From positions 30,021,248-30,085,247 of the forward strand of contig CAIIXF020000003.1 of NCBI GenBank assembly GCA_903813345.2: a stretch of 64,000 bases of DNA, given 5' to 3'. The notes under the pieces are model-generated. The model saw nothing but the letters and a program-made list of their open reading frames with translations, ran no database searches and was not told where the DNA came from. The position numbers and the translations under genes were made by a program. The stretch's first letter is position 1, and each line of letters opens with the position of its first letter. This document shows positions 22,513 to 35,767 of the stretch, one piece after another. The stretch comes from Owenia fusiformis. Taxonomy: Eukaryota > Annelida > Polychaeta > Sabellida > Oweniidae.

Positions 22513-25500
22513 TAACCTGAACTCCTACTTATATCATTTGAAAAACATCATTCATATTTATTTTGGATCAAATGTATGTTGGTATGTGATTTGTTTATCA
22601 GATTTGGAAGTACACAATGTGCATGGGTACCTGTGCATGTATGTTGAATTAGGACAATATCGTGAACTATAATATAGCTATAATATCAAAACAAGATGAT
22701 ATAAAACAGATGTAGTTTTAAAATGACCTCATATGCCATGATCATATTAGATGTTATAAATAGTACAGGACCATGAGAACAATATTAACAACAAGTTACG
22801 TATTAGGTTGATTTAAGTTTCAAGCTTTATTACGTGAAATGTTTACCGGAGATGATAAAATAATGGTACAAATTAATATTCCAAGTTTCATTGAAATCCA
22901 CTTATTGGATGAAAAATATGGTTACTATGGCGACTCATGTTTTGGTATAAAATTTTTAATATTTGGCATTTTTTCACTATTTCATGACAAAAATGAATGA
23001 CAAACACAGATAATAATAATTAGAAACATTATTTTTCTTCTTTATTGTTCTTATGGTTTATAGATGTTCACTTTGATTTGTGCTTTCTCATGTTGCCATT
23101 CGTGCTGTCTCGAGTTTAAAAATACTTATATCTGTATAACTCACCTTCTCATTCTTTAACAATTACCATAAAAATAGCTTGAGAAATTGACCATTCTGAT
23201 ACTATTTGCAATAATTTAATTATTACTTCAGTTTTTTTTATTAAACGAGAGATTTGTCAACAGTATTGTGATGGCCCTCAGGGTACCATTTCTGTTGAAT
23301 TAAAGGAGTAATTTTTGGGAGAATTGTCATTTTAGAAAAAAGCAAAATTAGTCTCCCATGACTCAATTACTATGTTACATAACATTTCTTGACTTTCCTG
23401 CTGAAGTAACAACGGGATAATCATCACATTATGGTCCATATTACAGACAGAGAACAATTCATTAGAGCTGTGTAAGATCAAAGGGTTTCTCCTGTCATCT
23501 TTGATTGATATTTGGCTACTCTAATCCAAAATCCAAATCTAGAGATGAGGAAATAATACAAAATGATTACATGTAATACTTCATCTGATGATGGATATAA
23601 TAAGATACAGTGCATGACATAATACATCTAATTCATTCATAGATCTCTTGAGAGAATCTCACAAAATATGGCAATCCTTTACACCTCAATACTGTATTGT
23701 AATTGATTAATAACAAATAATAGGTACTTATAGAAAGTTAAAGTTGTATATAAGACATTTATTCAATAGATCTTTAAACAGTAATGTCATAATTAATTAA
23801 CACAGACTAAACAATTTATTTTCTTAACTGGCTAAAGAAGCATTGGTCAACATTACATCTTTGTTCATTCATTGTGTTCACACAAAATGGTAAGTGGGAT
23901 ATGAAAGCAATTAATTAAGGAAGCTTTGATGTTGCAGCTGAAATTCCAGCCAGGAGATGAGAACATTATTCACAATGAGTGGCAATAATTAGGACCCTTT
24001 AACATAAGAATAATAGCCCAAAATGAACAATAGTCCAGAACCCTTGCTATACCTGTAATTCGTAATGTGAGCATGTAAACGTGAATACATGAGTTAAAAG
24101 ATATATATAGTGTATATAATATAATGTAAAATATGTTGATGGTTGTCCCATGATGTCATTTTCCATGAGACTGAAACAAGGTAAATATTAATATGATTCA
24201 ACCGTAAGAATTTGATATGTAAAGGGAATGATATAGCCAAACAAGGCAGCTCATAAAAATAGAAGATCCTCATTTTTGAGAGCTTGGGGGTTGGAAAGTT
24301 GTAATAAATCACTGACCAGTTTCACCTCTCTATAACCCCGATCTATTGACTGATTGGAACCTTCCCTTTCATCTATAAAAACATTGAAATGAACCATGTA
24401 CCATTCATGTCATGCTTCCTTCATTAGAATAACTTGGGGAAAGTGAGGATTTTTGTGCAAATAAAATCAACAAAGAGTATATATTGAATGTATAACACTT
24501 TAAAATTCAAGATTTTTCTCAGAATTAAGCTGGAATTTTGTAAAATAAGCATGATTTGGGAGTAGAAATGTTCAAATGGTTATATACCTGTTTTTGAATT
24601 CACCAGAGTTCTTGCCTGAAACTTGGTGCCATGTTGTACTGGTTGTTGTGGTAACCAATTATCAGCAGTAATTATCAGCATTTAGCTGCTAGAAACTTGC
24701 CACAATAATTCAGATTTAATTGTTTAATTTAGAGATTTCATGTTGTGGCATAGTGTGGTCAAATTAGTCTGAAAAGCTTTGTAATTTGCAAGCGAACAGT
24801 TGAATTTGTAATTGATCTTAAAGTCACAAATGGATGGATGCTAATCACGCATTATGGCATTATAGAAATAGCATGGCTATTAAAGCAGAAGTTGCAGTCA
24901 GATGTCTTCCTCTTGTTAGCTTGTTTTGCCATTTGATTTTTTTAGTGTTTCATTGTTCTATCCTAATGCTGGATAGTCAGTCACACTTTTTGAACCAATT
25001 TGGCTGGATTGGTGATTCTTTTTGTAATATTTTATGACAATATACAAAAAAATTGTTATAGAAAATGAAAACTATTTTTCTCAAAGAAAAATTGGCAATT
25101 TGGCAATTATGAATGTATTCATCTTCATTAGCTGATGCCATAGTAAGAGTTTTGGCATCTTTAATATTCTGTTTACCCTCATAAACAGGTACAGGTATTT
25201 CCATCTTTAGAGCATTCACTTACCTGGACAAATGCTAGCATATGTCATGCACTTATTTGAATATTCTTACAGAAATGATAGCAGCGAAGAATTTACCTGC
25301 GAAAGTAGCATGATTGGGAATATTTCAAACTGGACAAAACCGTAAAATTAAAAAAATATTTTTGTAGATAATATGCACATTTAGTAACATGATAATTAGA
25401 TATTAATTGTGTTGTGATGATTTAATAAATAACTGATGAATGAAGGTATGATCTTTAGATCTAAGCTAGGGGTGTATATTTGACCCCAAAGGTGCCCTTG

Positions 25501-27719
25501 GACATTATGTTTTCCCATTGAGGTCAGTTTGGGAGTTGGTGAGGGTTCATCATGAATTGGTCAACCCATAAAATAAAGATTTATTTCTCAAAAGTGTGTT
25601 TATTTTTTGAATGGTTGTTTGGATTTTACTATGTTGCCATGGCAGTGTTATATAAGGTATGTATTGTTATTCAGTATTTGTGTTATCAAAAGGTAGTGGA
25701 AAGTGGTTTAGTGAAAGAAATGGCTTCAAAATGAGAAAGCACAAAGGGCAACATTTGAAAACAACAACAAATTTATCGATAAACAGAGTCATTATAATAT
25801 AATTGCTTCAGCTAAAGTTGCATGTAACATTTTTCAGTGTTTTGATAAATGGGTCATTGTGTATGCATTTACAAAAAGTTGCAAAGTGGCTGTAGGATTA
25901 TTTTAACATATCAGTAACTTCAATTGTTTCCTTGTGGTATTAGAGTGAAGAATGATCCAATTTATTCGACATTGATTTGCAATTTTGTAATTCTTAAAAC
26001 ATTTGTCAGCTAGATTAATACCTTTTGATTCTTTAGGGATTTGGTTTCTTTAGTTTCTATAACTTGATTGATCGCACATAATAGAAGACATTCTAGGAAT
26101 GGCGTTCAAGACTATGCATTATTCTATAGTTACTGTGATGTCATATCAAAATAAAAATGGTACTTTGTGTCACCACCAGAAGTGGTGACATAATGTTATA
26201 GTCTCCACCTTTTTTGTGGATGGTGATCGACAGTCAGCATTCAGCATCTGTAACAAATGGCAGGTGGAGATATTTTGCATGTTAATGCCTTGCTGTATCT
26301 ATGTTTCAAAGTAACTCAAAAGTGATCATTGGTTCTAGATACAGGTTGATTTCCTGTTTTGCAGGACTGTTTTTCATTCACTGTCTATTTCCTGGTCTTT
26401 AGATCAACATAATTAATAAGCAGCAATCTCATCACTTGTCTTTCATTTGTCTGGAGAATCTGTTTCTTCTTTTCACACTTGTTTCATGATTTCAACCTTG
26501 TTGAACTGATGGTGCCATCCCATGAGTCAATTTGGTGGTCATGTGACTGGCTTTAACTAATTAGAAAATATATAGAGTTCACGATTGTCTGGATTATTAC
26601 ATGTTTTTTTGTTATATTTACATTCCTGATTTTGATGCTGGTCAAATATTGGTCAGTTTTTCTCAAAAATTGTTTGAAGAAATTTGTTTTATTAACTTTA
26701 TTGCACATACTTTATTTCATTGTATTATATTGGACAGAGTGATAAACAAAGAAACATAAAGCTTTCTCCAATAAGCATTTTCCCCAGAGAGACTCATAAT
26801 TCTTGGGATCTCAAACTGTCACCATCATCCTGTATGAAAATTCGTCTTATTCTTCAACTCCCATTCTCTATGTACCTCACCTCCAAAAGAACTAATAAGA
26901 AATAATAAGAGGGGGAGTAACCCTGGTGTAAGAATAAAACAGAGTAACTGAATTGTTTATTGTGGTACCAGAAGGTTTATAGTCTTATCAATAATGGAAA
27001 TTGTAATAATCGTCACTAAAATGATACTTTACAGCATTGAAGCGTAGCAGGAGATTTGGGGAAATCGATACACACTTAAATACCAGATGCTAGGAGAATA
27101 GACAATCTATGATGAACAATTTTCTCGTTGAGTGAAATGCCAATTTTCAAACTAAATGCCACTTTCGAGGTATTACAAGCAATTCATTTTTGTGATTTAA
27201 TTAGCTCAAATTTAATTGATAAATAGGTCAATAAAAATGTTTTAGTAGTTTTTTAAATTGAATCTATGAATGGAATTCATCGAAAAACACAGGCATTTTA
27301 TAGGCCTGTCAACATACATATGAAAATTGGTAAAAGCTAAGAACAAAGACATAAGGGTGTCATTATTTTGTCCAAGTTGGTCTATCAATCATGGCAGATC
27401 AGTCAGCCTCAGTTAATGTAACCCATCTCCCTTGGGCCATTGTTTCATCATGTGACCAAGTATAAACCAATCAGGTTTCAGGATAAAGCATTGACTAAAT
27501 GTGTTAATCTTGTGTTTGGGGAGGCATGCTGCAGAAGGATAGATTATAAAGTAGAATTCAAAGACATACTGCTGTATTATATATCCAACCAATAAAGAAT
27601 ATTACTTGAAAGAAGGATTGTTACCAATTTATAGCCAAATCAGTGACATTTGCCTCATAAAAAGATTAAGGTATTGTACTAAGTGTTCAATACAGGAGAT
27701 GGTCATTTGAATGAGTTGT
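22513..27719. other. Intron, no gene supported
   Basis: Long AT-rich stretch. Short open frames (for example 24834-25037, 25552-25734 and 26720-26905) have no domain and no convincing splice context. A repeat-family head lies at about 26167-26230 (separate entry). Confidence 0.5.
26167..26230 (+). mobile_element. Head fragment of the GTCACCACC pearl-like family
   Basis: TCACCACCAGAAGTGGTGA is an inverted repeat, and the following ATAATGTTATAGTCTCC and TTTTTTGTGGATGG match the left end of the element at 54795-55418 over about 60 bases. No core repeats follow, so this is a truncated copy or relic. Confidence 0.5.
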
Positions 27720-27968
27720 AATGTGTATTTCAAAGAGGTATTCTTGAATATGGTGTTTATTGAAAGAGGTGTTTACTTGAAAGAGGTGTTTAGTAAAAGG
27801 GGTGCTTACTTGAAACAGGGTGATTATTTGAAAGAGGTGTTTATTGAAAGAGGTGTTCATTGAAAGAGGTATACTTGAAACAGGGTGATTATTTGAAAGA
27901 GGTGTTTAATGAAAAGGGTATTTACTTGAAACAGGGTGATTATTTGAAAGAGTTATTCATTTCAAAGA
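27720..27968. repeat. Minisatellite of TTGAAAGAGGTGTTTA units
   Basis: About a dozen units of 17-19 bases (TTGAAAGAGGTGTTTA, TTGAAACAGGGTGATTA) form an imperfect array. Confidence 0.85.
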
Positions 27969-29282
27969 TGTTTCTGTATATGTTATTCCCATGGATAAAT
28001 ATATTTTTAATGATATGTTCTAGATTATAATTATTGCTTATCTTTCACAGTATTTAATTTCAAACAATTGAAGACAATAAATTTCCTAATTATGGGTAGA
28101 ATTTTAAGCAAATGCATGGATGCTTATATTGACCCCGAGGGATACAATAATTTTCTCAACACATTACGAGTCTCGAAGATAAATTCATTTTAAGGAATCT
28201 AAGCAATTTCACTCAGCTTCCCCTCACTAAGGTCCATCATAAGTATCGCTAGGGGAATCATGACAAGGAATGTGATTGGCTAATTTGTCGGCCAATTCGA
28301 TATTCATTGATGATTTTCTTCTGTTCGTGATTATAAGGTGATCCAGTGCAGACAAAAGCCAATGGAATAACTTAATACCATCAGTATCTGTTACAACACA
28401 AGGAAATAAAGTCATCTGATGGATTTACAAGAATTTTGGACCACAAAAAAGCATCAGAGCGGATAACAAAATTCGAGGAATTCAACACCACAAGAATCTT
28501 GAGAAAAATTCAGATTTTCTCAATTTAGATATTTGTGTTTCTTTTTGATTGAAATATCAGCCAAATGGTATTTATGTTTTATCAAAATTAAGATTAATAA
28601 GAACTAGTTTAGATTGACTGACATTTCTAGCAGAATAATCTGACATTTATCAAGAATTGAATTTCAGCCAGAAACCTAATTCAGAACAGTGTCTCAATTG
28701 GTAATATACAACAGAAGTTCCAAGGAATAAGTTGGAGTTATTTTAATACCATGATCTCACCTACAGGTTACACGAAGTCATGAAACTGAATAATGTTTTC
28801 TTAATTCTGTGATGAAAACGTGCTCAAGAATCCTGGAAATAAGATCCACATTTCCACACTTGGAGACAACTCGATGAAATTTTCATGTGTAGATGAAGAA
28901 TAGATATAATATCTGGTTGCCGAGAGAACTGTATCCATAGTGATATTATACATTAGATACCAGAGAAGCTGACACAATGAGGATTAGTCCCTGATAGTAG
29001 GAATCTAAGCTTCTCAATAGGATCATAGAGATCAAATTCTAGAGGCTGATTTCACTTCCCGATTTTCAATGCTCATTATTATGTTCCTGGTTTCAAATCC
29101 TATAGTCACCTACCTGTTGCCAGTGACATTATGATCAAATAGGAAGTAAAAATCGTAAAATGAATCGTTGGGAGTTTTAAGTGTCATTTATGTCATTTCA
29201 TACCTTTTATCTACCAGTGCCTGAAGACTGGTTAGTTTAAAAAGGTAAATGTTAAAAGAGTCATTTCCAGTTAAGTTTAAGT
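27969..29282. other. Intron, no gene seen
   Basis: No exon, RNA or repeat I can support. Confidence 0.5.
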
Positions 29283-29625
29283 AAAACACTTGAGTAAATG
29301 GAAGTAAGACTGAGTAAAGAGAAAGAAGACTTGAGTAAATAGAAGTAAGACTTGAGTATAGCGAAAGAAGATTTGAGTAAAGGTAAGTAAGACTTGAGTA
29401 TAGCGAAAGAAGACTTGAGTAAAGGGAAGTAAGACTTAAGTAAAGAGAGAAGACTTGAGTAAAGAAAAAGAAGACTTGAGTAAAGAGGAAGAACACTTGA
29501 GTAAATGTAAGTGAGACCTGAGTATAGAGAAAGAAGATTTGAGTAAAGGGATGTAAGACTTGAGTACATTGAAGTGAGACTTGGATATGGAGAAGTAAGA
29601 CTGAAGACTTGAGTATAGAGATCCA
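29283..29625. repeat. Minisatellite of ACTTGAGTAAAGNGAAGTAAG units
   Basis: About sixteen purine-rich units of 20-21 bases with drifting sequence. The minus strand is open over the tract and gives serine, leucine and tyrosine-rich repeats, which I treat as a by-product of the array. Confidence 0.9.
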
Positions 29626-29867
29626 TCACTCTTTAAACAATAACCTCAGCTGAAAAAGAATTTCAACCATTTTTTGGACAATTTGAAGAATTTAACAAAA
29701 TGTAAATGAGCAGATTCAGATATTTGGAATTGTTATGCTGAGAGTCAGACTCACCTTAAAGCTAATAGAACATTGAGAATCAAGGAATTTTAATATTATG
29801 CATTAGCACAAACATTTTTCTGTATATATCCGGTAGTTTCACAACATCAGGCATTCCTATTTGCAAA

Positions 29868-30095
29868 ATGTTTGGACAAACAATGCAGAAAGACAAACCT
29901 AATTTTAGTAGCTTAACTGATATTCCGTTTATCGATGATGTATATGTAGTAGATGAACCAATGGAGGAATCGCATGAAATTGCACATGAACATGATGTAA
30001 CAGAGCATAATGATGTCATAATTGATAAGGATAAAGCATTGGTTGATTTACAAATTAGAGAATGTCTGAGCTGGCTAGAGCAGATTTGTAGTAAG
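29868..30095 (+). CDS. Candidate cassette or alternative first exon of the PLEKHG4-like gene
   Basis: An open frame ends at a strong donor (AGTAAG|GTAAGA) in phase 0, the phase needed to join the exon at 55651. An AG at 29887-29888 would make a 69-codon phase-0 exon; alternatively the ATG at 29868 could begin a shorter isoform. The peptide is strongly acidic in the middle (PFIDDVYVVDEPMEESHEIA) and ends in a helical IRECLSWLEQICSK that would continue into VLSWLCNEGEEIL. It codes unlike the surrounding intron. Against it: the polypyrimidine tract before the AG at 29888 is poor, and insertion would split a spectrin helix. As a first exon, it would give a form lacking SEC14. Confidence 0.45.
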
Positions 30096-32024
30096 GTAAG
30101 ATGCGAGAAAAGTAGACCCTAAATTGCCTACTCCCTGTCATAGACATTACATTAGGGATTAGGCATTAGGGAGGTGGTATGTACGACGTCTTGATGCGAT
30201 ACTGTAAATAAAATCTCATTTATTATCTCATAATAGATATTGAGTGTTCCTTATTTTTTTATTTTATTTTTTTAAAATTTTTTTTCTTTTTCAAATTTTA
30301 AAATAATGGATGATACATAATTTATTTATATATATCTCCACCCAATGGTAGCAAATTAGTTAAGGCTCTTGTTTATATTCTTTGTCTTTAATAACAGTAA
30401 TTCTTAAAACCTTTAATGAATGAAGTTCTATATTTATGGACCCTTTCAATTTCAAATTGACATTTCCTTCTGTTTTTTGTTTTTATGCCGCTCTTAAATG
30501 TGCATTCACTTCTAAGGGTATAATTCAAAAGCATAAAATATGTTATTTTGGTATACTAGTAAATAAGTTTATATGGCAATATGAGTGTTAATTATGGACA
30601 AAAAGATAAAATATTATCAAATTGAATTTATTGTTCCTTTAAGTATAACTTTTTGGTGCTAAATCTGAATGTAACTGTATCCAAAGCATTCTATTCTGAT
30701 TGCAAATTAGCCTATTACAAATCCCTGAAGATATCCCTCTAACGTGAAGTTACTACTACAGTACTTTAGATCAATATTTACTATCATTTGGATACTATTA
30801 GAAAACAGAAGGTTTAAAAGTATTGCATGTGATCTGGTCAGTTTAACCTCATGCAATGAAAGTCTTGTATAATGCAATAAAAATCTTGCATAGTGATAAC
30901 TCTTGCATACAGCCTTTTGTCACCTATTTTCCATTTGTCTCTCACATAGTATGTATGTTATAAGGAGGGGTTATACAAGGAGTTGATGCAAGATTAGCAC
31001 GTTGGACTATAAAGAGGGCAGTTCAAGATGGCAGTTGTGTATTGGGTCATCTGACGAAGTTCTGTCTCATTCATATCTTACAGTATGGTATAAATGAGGC
31101 ATGTGGATCCTTCAATTCAGTCTTTCATTCTGCTTACCAAAATTAATTTTGTATTAAAGAAATGTATGTTTCTTCTTCATTGTATAATGAATCAGCGACA
31201 GTGTTGTCATGATTTATAGAACGTGTCAGGAAAACATGCTCTCTAGATCTGTATTTAGGACCCATTGAGAGGGTGGTCAATAGTACAAGGACATTCGTTC
31301 TATCAAAATCAACATGTTGTCAATATGCATCTATTACACAGCACCTCTAAATCCTTATTCAATCTCAACTTTCATTTTTAAAATGTATTTAAACCATGGT
31401 GGCTTGCTCTAAGTATTAACTCATAGTTTTTCTGGATTCAGTGCATTTATTGTTAATAGAATACAAACGACATGTCAAAATGAAAAAGGTTTTCCAAAGG
31501 TTTTTGCTTAACCTCCAAGCAGACAAAATTATTTGTAATGGCCTTAGTTAATGGTATATGCAGTTTGTGCTTTATTCATTTATTGCCCATTGACTTTTGT
31601 TCAAGTTGTGCAGTTATATGGTAGATAAGTCAAATGCTGCCCCTTATGTTTTCTGTTATTTCCACTGTCACTTGCTGCTATCATTGATGTATTTGAAATT
31701 CTTACAAAAAGAACACAAGATACTGTATACTATTAAACTTAATTAGGATCTTTATTTTATTATTAATTTATCAGAATACAAAATAAAATAATGCATTCTT
31801 TAGTAACAATAAAATGTAAACATAAGTACACATATTTAAGATTGTTCATAATAGCAAAACATATATCTTGAGTAAAAGCATATTGTACAAATATAATTTT
31901 GGTTTAAAATACAATTTTAGTTTTACTTATTACATTCAAAATAGCTTAGTTTAACATCAAGTATTGATATCCTAACTAATTCTCCAAGTAAATTGAAGGG
32001 CACACATTCATACAGATTTGTACA
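30096..32024. other. Intron, no gene seen
   Basis: T-rich tract near 30252-30300; otherwise unremarkable. Confidence 0.5.
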
Positions 32025-32026
32025 TA

Positions 32027-32816
32027 CCGTATTCTCTCCAATAAACGCACAGTGCGTCTACCAAATTCTCCTGGAGGAGATGTCTCAAATGACAAAATCC
32101 CCGGGGATTTGTGAAAAAAAATTTGGGCGATAAGAGGGTGTTTCATGATTTTCCTCTTTAAAACTAGACTCACTCCAACTAGATAACATATTATCATACC
32201 TCAATGTTTTCCTCATGCATTTATCAATCTGCTGAATGTGTTTCCGTGGGTTAATTGGCATTATAATACCTGAATACGCATCAATATTGATGATAAACAT
32301 CAACTCCGATTGCTCCGAGCAGGCGCCATTTTGGAAATTGACACCGATACCTGAGTCAAAATCTAAAGGCTTCTTGTATCTGAATGGTCCTCATAGTTGG
32401 TGAAAATATGTTTAATATCCATATAATGCTACCTAACATTTATTAAAAGGATTGAATATTTGTTTGTGGGAAAGGGCAGAAGAATATTTATAGATCGGAA
32501 CTCCCATGATGCACTGCGAGTTTGAGTAATGGCGACGGGCCCGAATTAACGTTCATTGTAGCTTTTAACTCATCACTATAAGGTTATCATGAACGTAGTT
32601 ATAGCTCATAAGGTTCCTTAGACATGTCTGTAACAGCATTATACTCACAAACGGCTCTATCGATAGCGGTAAGTGAATAATTCAATATTACCCTATTATC
32701 GCCCGCTTGAATAAATTATATTTTTTCTTGATTTTTGTTTTTCAAGTTGCCAGTCTTTCTTGGAAAAGTCGGATGTGCGTTTATTGGAGTGTGTGCCTTT
32801 ATTAGAGATAATACGG
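32027..32816. mobile_element. Tc1/mariner-type non-autonomous element flanked by TA
   Basis: The left end CCGTATTCTCTCCAATAAAC and the complement of the right end (CCGTATTATCTCTAATAAAG) form imperfect terminal inverted repeats of about 25 bases, each bounded by TA. GTGCGTTTATTGGAG near 32776 repeats the left-end motif a second time inside the right end. About 790 bases long with no intact transposase; short G+C-richer internal stretches may be decayed coding sequence but I cannot recognise it. Confidence 0.65.
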
Positions 32817-33039
32817 TATTACAATAAGGTAACTGAGGCAGACACATAGGTGATTTTTGCCTCAAATTGTTTTATTCTGAATTTTTCCATTTTACAATGC
32901 CAAAGCAAGAGAAATATGTACATATGTAAATATGACTGTTGCCATTTAAAAGACTAATGAAAATATTATATTTTATCCCATAGTTGCAAGGATATAGATC
33001 GAATATCACATAAAGATATATTTGATATGTGGATCAAGA

Positions 33040-33480
33040 TATCATATTTTAGCAAAAAAATCACAAACCATCGAATATCACTTTTAAACTATCGAATATC
33101 ACATCTTAAAAAGTGATATTCTATGGTTTGAAAAGTGATATTCGATGGTTTCGATTTTTTTCAAAAAAAATTCTTTTTACATTTTTTAATTATTTTCAAA
33201 CATATTTTAAAAAATTTTTAACATTTTTCCACAATTTTTTTTCAATTATTTTTTCAAATTTTTTCTCAAATTATATTTTTCAACTTTTTTCGCTGATGAT
33301 GATTTCCCATGGGATAAACGGACAATCCTATGGTTTTTCAAAAATATCAATTATATATCCACTCATGGATACAAATATCTTCACTCATTCGCTGCGCTCA
33401 CTAATGAAGATATCAATATCCACTCATGGATATAAATGATATTTTTTTAAAACCATAGGATATTCCTATAATATTTTATT
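33040..33480. repeat. Two nested-type palindromes (fold-back DNA)
   Basis: First palindrome: arms at about 33065-33102 and 33112-33151, built of CCATCGAATATCACTTTT. Second: arms at about 33326-33383 and 33405-33460, beginning TCCTATGGTTTTTC and centred on CTCATTCGCTGCGCTCACTA. A T-rich tract lies between them. The arrangement looks like a palindromic MITE; there is no protein. Confidence 0.75.
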
Positions 33481-34092
33481 CTATACTAAGTAGTGTTATA
33501 AGTAAATAACATGCAGGAATATAATATCCCAGATGGGAGTAGAAATAATCTTAATTTACGTCATTATAAACTCACAATTCAGTCAAACTTATGTCATATT
33601 TGGAATCTACATGTAAAATTACATTTAGAAATGTGGTTTTGAAAAGAGTGTATCAACTTTGAAAATTTAATTTTCTTTGAAAATGTGAGTTCTAGGTCGG
33701 GGAGATTCCCCATAGACCCCATGTTGTAAAACCACAAAAAGTGAAATATCTTTTCTTGTGTTGGGCAGATAATATTTTCTTTTACTGGACATATTTTAAT
33801 TTGTATAACTATCGGATACATAAGGGTAATATGAAAAGTGAACCACTAAAACTGATGCATATTCAAGTTTAAGGGAATTTTGTAATACCCTGCCATGTTA
33901 ATTCCCCCGAATCAGCCACCTGGTGGCGAAACTGGTAACTACCTACTCGGTACTGAGTAATTGATATCTGATATCAACCGCTCATCAGATCTACAAAGTC
34001 ACAAATTCTAAGAGTAGATATTGAGCCAGGGGACTTGACTATAAACCCTCATGATCTACTAATAGTACAGAATAAATCAGTAATTAAGTGCT

Positions 34093-34210
34093 CGATTTTT
34101 GATACAGGGTATATCCCTCAGTAAATACAATATATCAATCCTCGGTCCATACAGTTCCTCAGGTAGATATATTGTATTTCCCTCAGATATACCCTGTTTC
34201 AAAAATCTCC
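34093..34210. repeat. Fold-back repeat with GATACAGGGTATATCCCTC arms
   Basis: GATACAGGGTATATCCCTC and AAATACAATATAT on the left are inverted on the right (ATATATTGTATTTCCCTC, GATATACCCTGTTTC). About 45 bases per arm with a short loop carrying CCTCGGTCC. Confidence 0.75.
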
Positions 34211-34341
34211 CATTAAATAACCTCTATATATTTTATGGAATTTGAAAATGTTGTGTAATATCCTGCGAAATCTGCCTCTTACATTTACAATATTTTAGAT
34301 ATGAATCAAGAGTTTGCAGTATTTTAGTGGCACTTGATAAA

Positions 34342-35222
34342 CAGAGATCACGGTAGACGTTCGCCATTCGCCAATTGCGAATTTTCGAAAGAGGTGGCGA
34401 AAAATATGTAAAGGTATTTCGCAGTTATGGCGAATTAGAGGTGTCACGGTTTCCGGATATTGGACCGAATTTCGGTCCAGATGCTTCGGTTCGGGACATG
34501 GGACAGAAAGGGTTAATATCGGTACAAAGATTCCTTCCCTAAAATGCATAAAAACGTGACTGTATAAATAGCGAGGAACACCTCCGATTTCGTTCTGAAA
34601 AATTAAATATTTTCACTTACCTCGTACCTAGATTACACTTCTTTGCATTGAAAAGTGTTATTAACGGACCCGCGATTTCAGGTAGATGGTAATGCTTGTT
34701 CGTTAATTTCTTCATCGTCGTTCGCAAATCGAGTGCATTATCAGTATGCCGGATGTAGGAAAGAAATTGAAAAATCGAGCCGGCATCTAAGTCGAAAAAG
34801 TCGGCAGTTTGGAAGTATTTTGGGACTCCGATATCACAAGGTAAATGAATTGGTGAAATTACACCGTGCAGACTATGTGAAATGCCGATCACATTCGCGG
34901 CAGATGCTTTACATTCAATTTTAATTGACGTTTTTTTATTTCTGAATAGGATTTTGAAAAGTGAAACTGAAAGTGAAACTGTCATCATCAGACATTGCAT
35001 CATTTTTAATGTTCTGTCCCGTCCCGTCCCGAAAGTAACATGTCGAGACCATTTGTACCGTTCCGTACCGTACCGAAATTTTCTTAGACCGTGACACCTC
35101 TATTGCGAATTCCCTTTTTTACGGTTTTTCAAAATGGCTAATTCATATTTTAGTTGGCTAAAAATTTTTTGGAAGATTTAGCCACAATGGCTAACAAGTT
35201 TTTTCAACTATCGTGATCTCTG
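34342..35222. mobile_element. hAT-type element with perfect 8-bp target-site duplication
   Basis: The ends CAGAGATCACGGTAG and the complement of CTATCGTGATCTCTG form terminal inverted repeats with one mismatch. The octamer TTGATAAA is present directly outside both ends (34334-34341 and 35223-35230), the 8-bp duplication expected of hAT transposons. It has no transposase. A second element (34438-35100) is inserted in it. Open frames within, such as 34655-34924, are not recognised. Confidence 0.8.
34438..35100. mobile_element. Inserted MITE with GAGGTGTCACGG ends
   Basis: GAGGTGTCACGGTTTC on the left is mirrored by GACCGTGACACCTC on the right, and TA flanks each side. The subterminal regions are rich in CGGTTCGG/CCGAAATT and GTACCG motifs that also invert. 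It sits inside the hAT-type element, so it inserted later. Confidence 0.7.
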
Positions 35223-35261
35223 TTGATAAATAAGGGTTATGTACTGGGAGGTTTTGGATAT

Positions 35262-35395
35262 GGGGTTTATCCAGAGAGAGATATACATATCTACCTTAAG
35301 GACTGTAAGGACCGAAGGTAGATGTGCATATCTCACGAGGGTGCATATATTGGATATATCTTATCAAGTTATCCCCCTAAAACCCTACTGGGAAT
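35262..35395. repeat. Fold-back repeat related to the one at 34.1 kb
   Basis: AGATATACATATCTACCTT and AAGGTAGATGTGCATATCT face each other across a 20-base loop containing GGACCG. The composition (GGTAGATAT, ATCCCC) resembles the fold-back at 34093-34210. Confidence 0.6.
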
Positions 35396-35625
35396 ACAAT
35401 AACTCCTCATACACATCTGTCAAAGGGAACACCTCCCCAAAGTTCTACTTTTAACACAGTTTCTGGTTTCCACAACAGTAGCCGTTATTTGCATTCGCGA
35501 ATACAAGCTTAGTTCCACACCTAATTACCAATGATACGAGGAAGTGGTGATGAATGAGATGTATTGAATGAAATGTATTCGTTTTACAAAGTAGTTATCC
35601 CCACAGTTCTTCATTGTGCAAAGTA

Positions 35626-35767
35626 CAGTAAAACCTGTCTTAGTGAACACCTATCTTGTGAACACCTTCCCTCGTGGACAACCTTTCTTCACTCTCTGTA
35701 GTGAACCTACTTACAGTAAACACATTTTTGTGGCCCAATAGGTGTTTACTGTATACAGGTTTTACTG
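35626..35767. mobile_element. 142-bp Tc1/mariner or pogo-type MITE
   Basis: The left end CAGTAAAACCTGTCTTAGTG and the complement of the right end (CAGTAAAACCTGTATACAGT) match, followed by AACACCTAT on both; inverted repeats reach about 30 bases. The dinucleotide TA flanks both ends, the target duplication of this superfamily. Too short to encode anything. Confidence 0.85.

Noticed and set aside
22022-22672. Several overlapping frames up to 158 codons on both strands
   Set aside because: All are translations of the 20-bp minisatellite.
29188-29629. Minus-strand frames of 102 and 122 codons with S-L-Y-S-S repeats
   Set aside because: They follow the purine-rich minisatellite; no independent coding evidence.
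34655-34924. Open frame of 89 codons inside the hAT-type element
   Set aside because: No transposase motif; the opposite strand is also open, so coding cannot be assigned.
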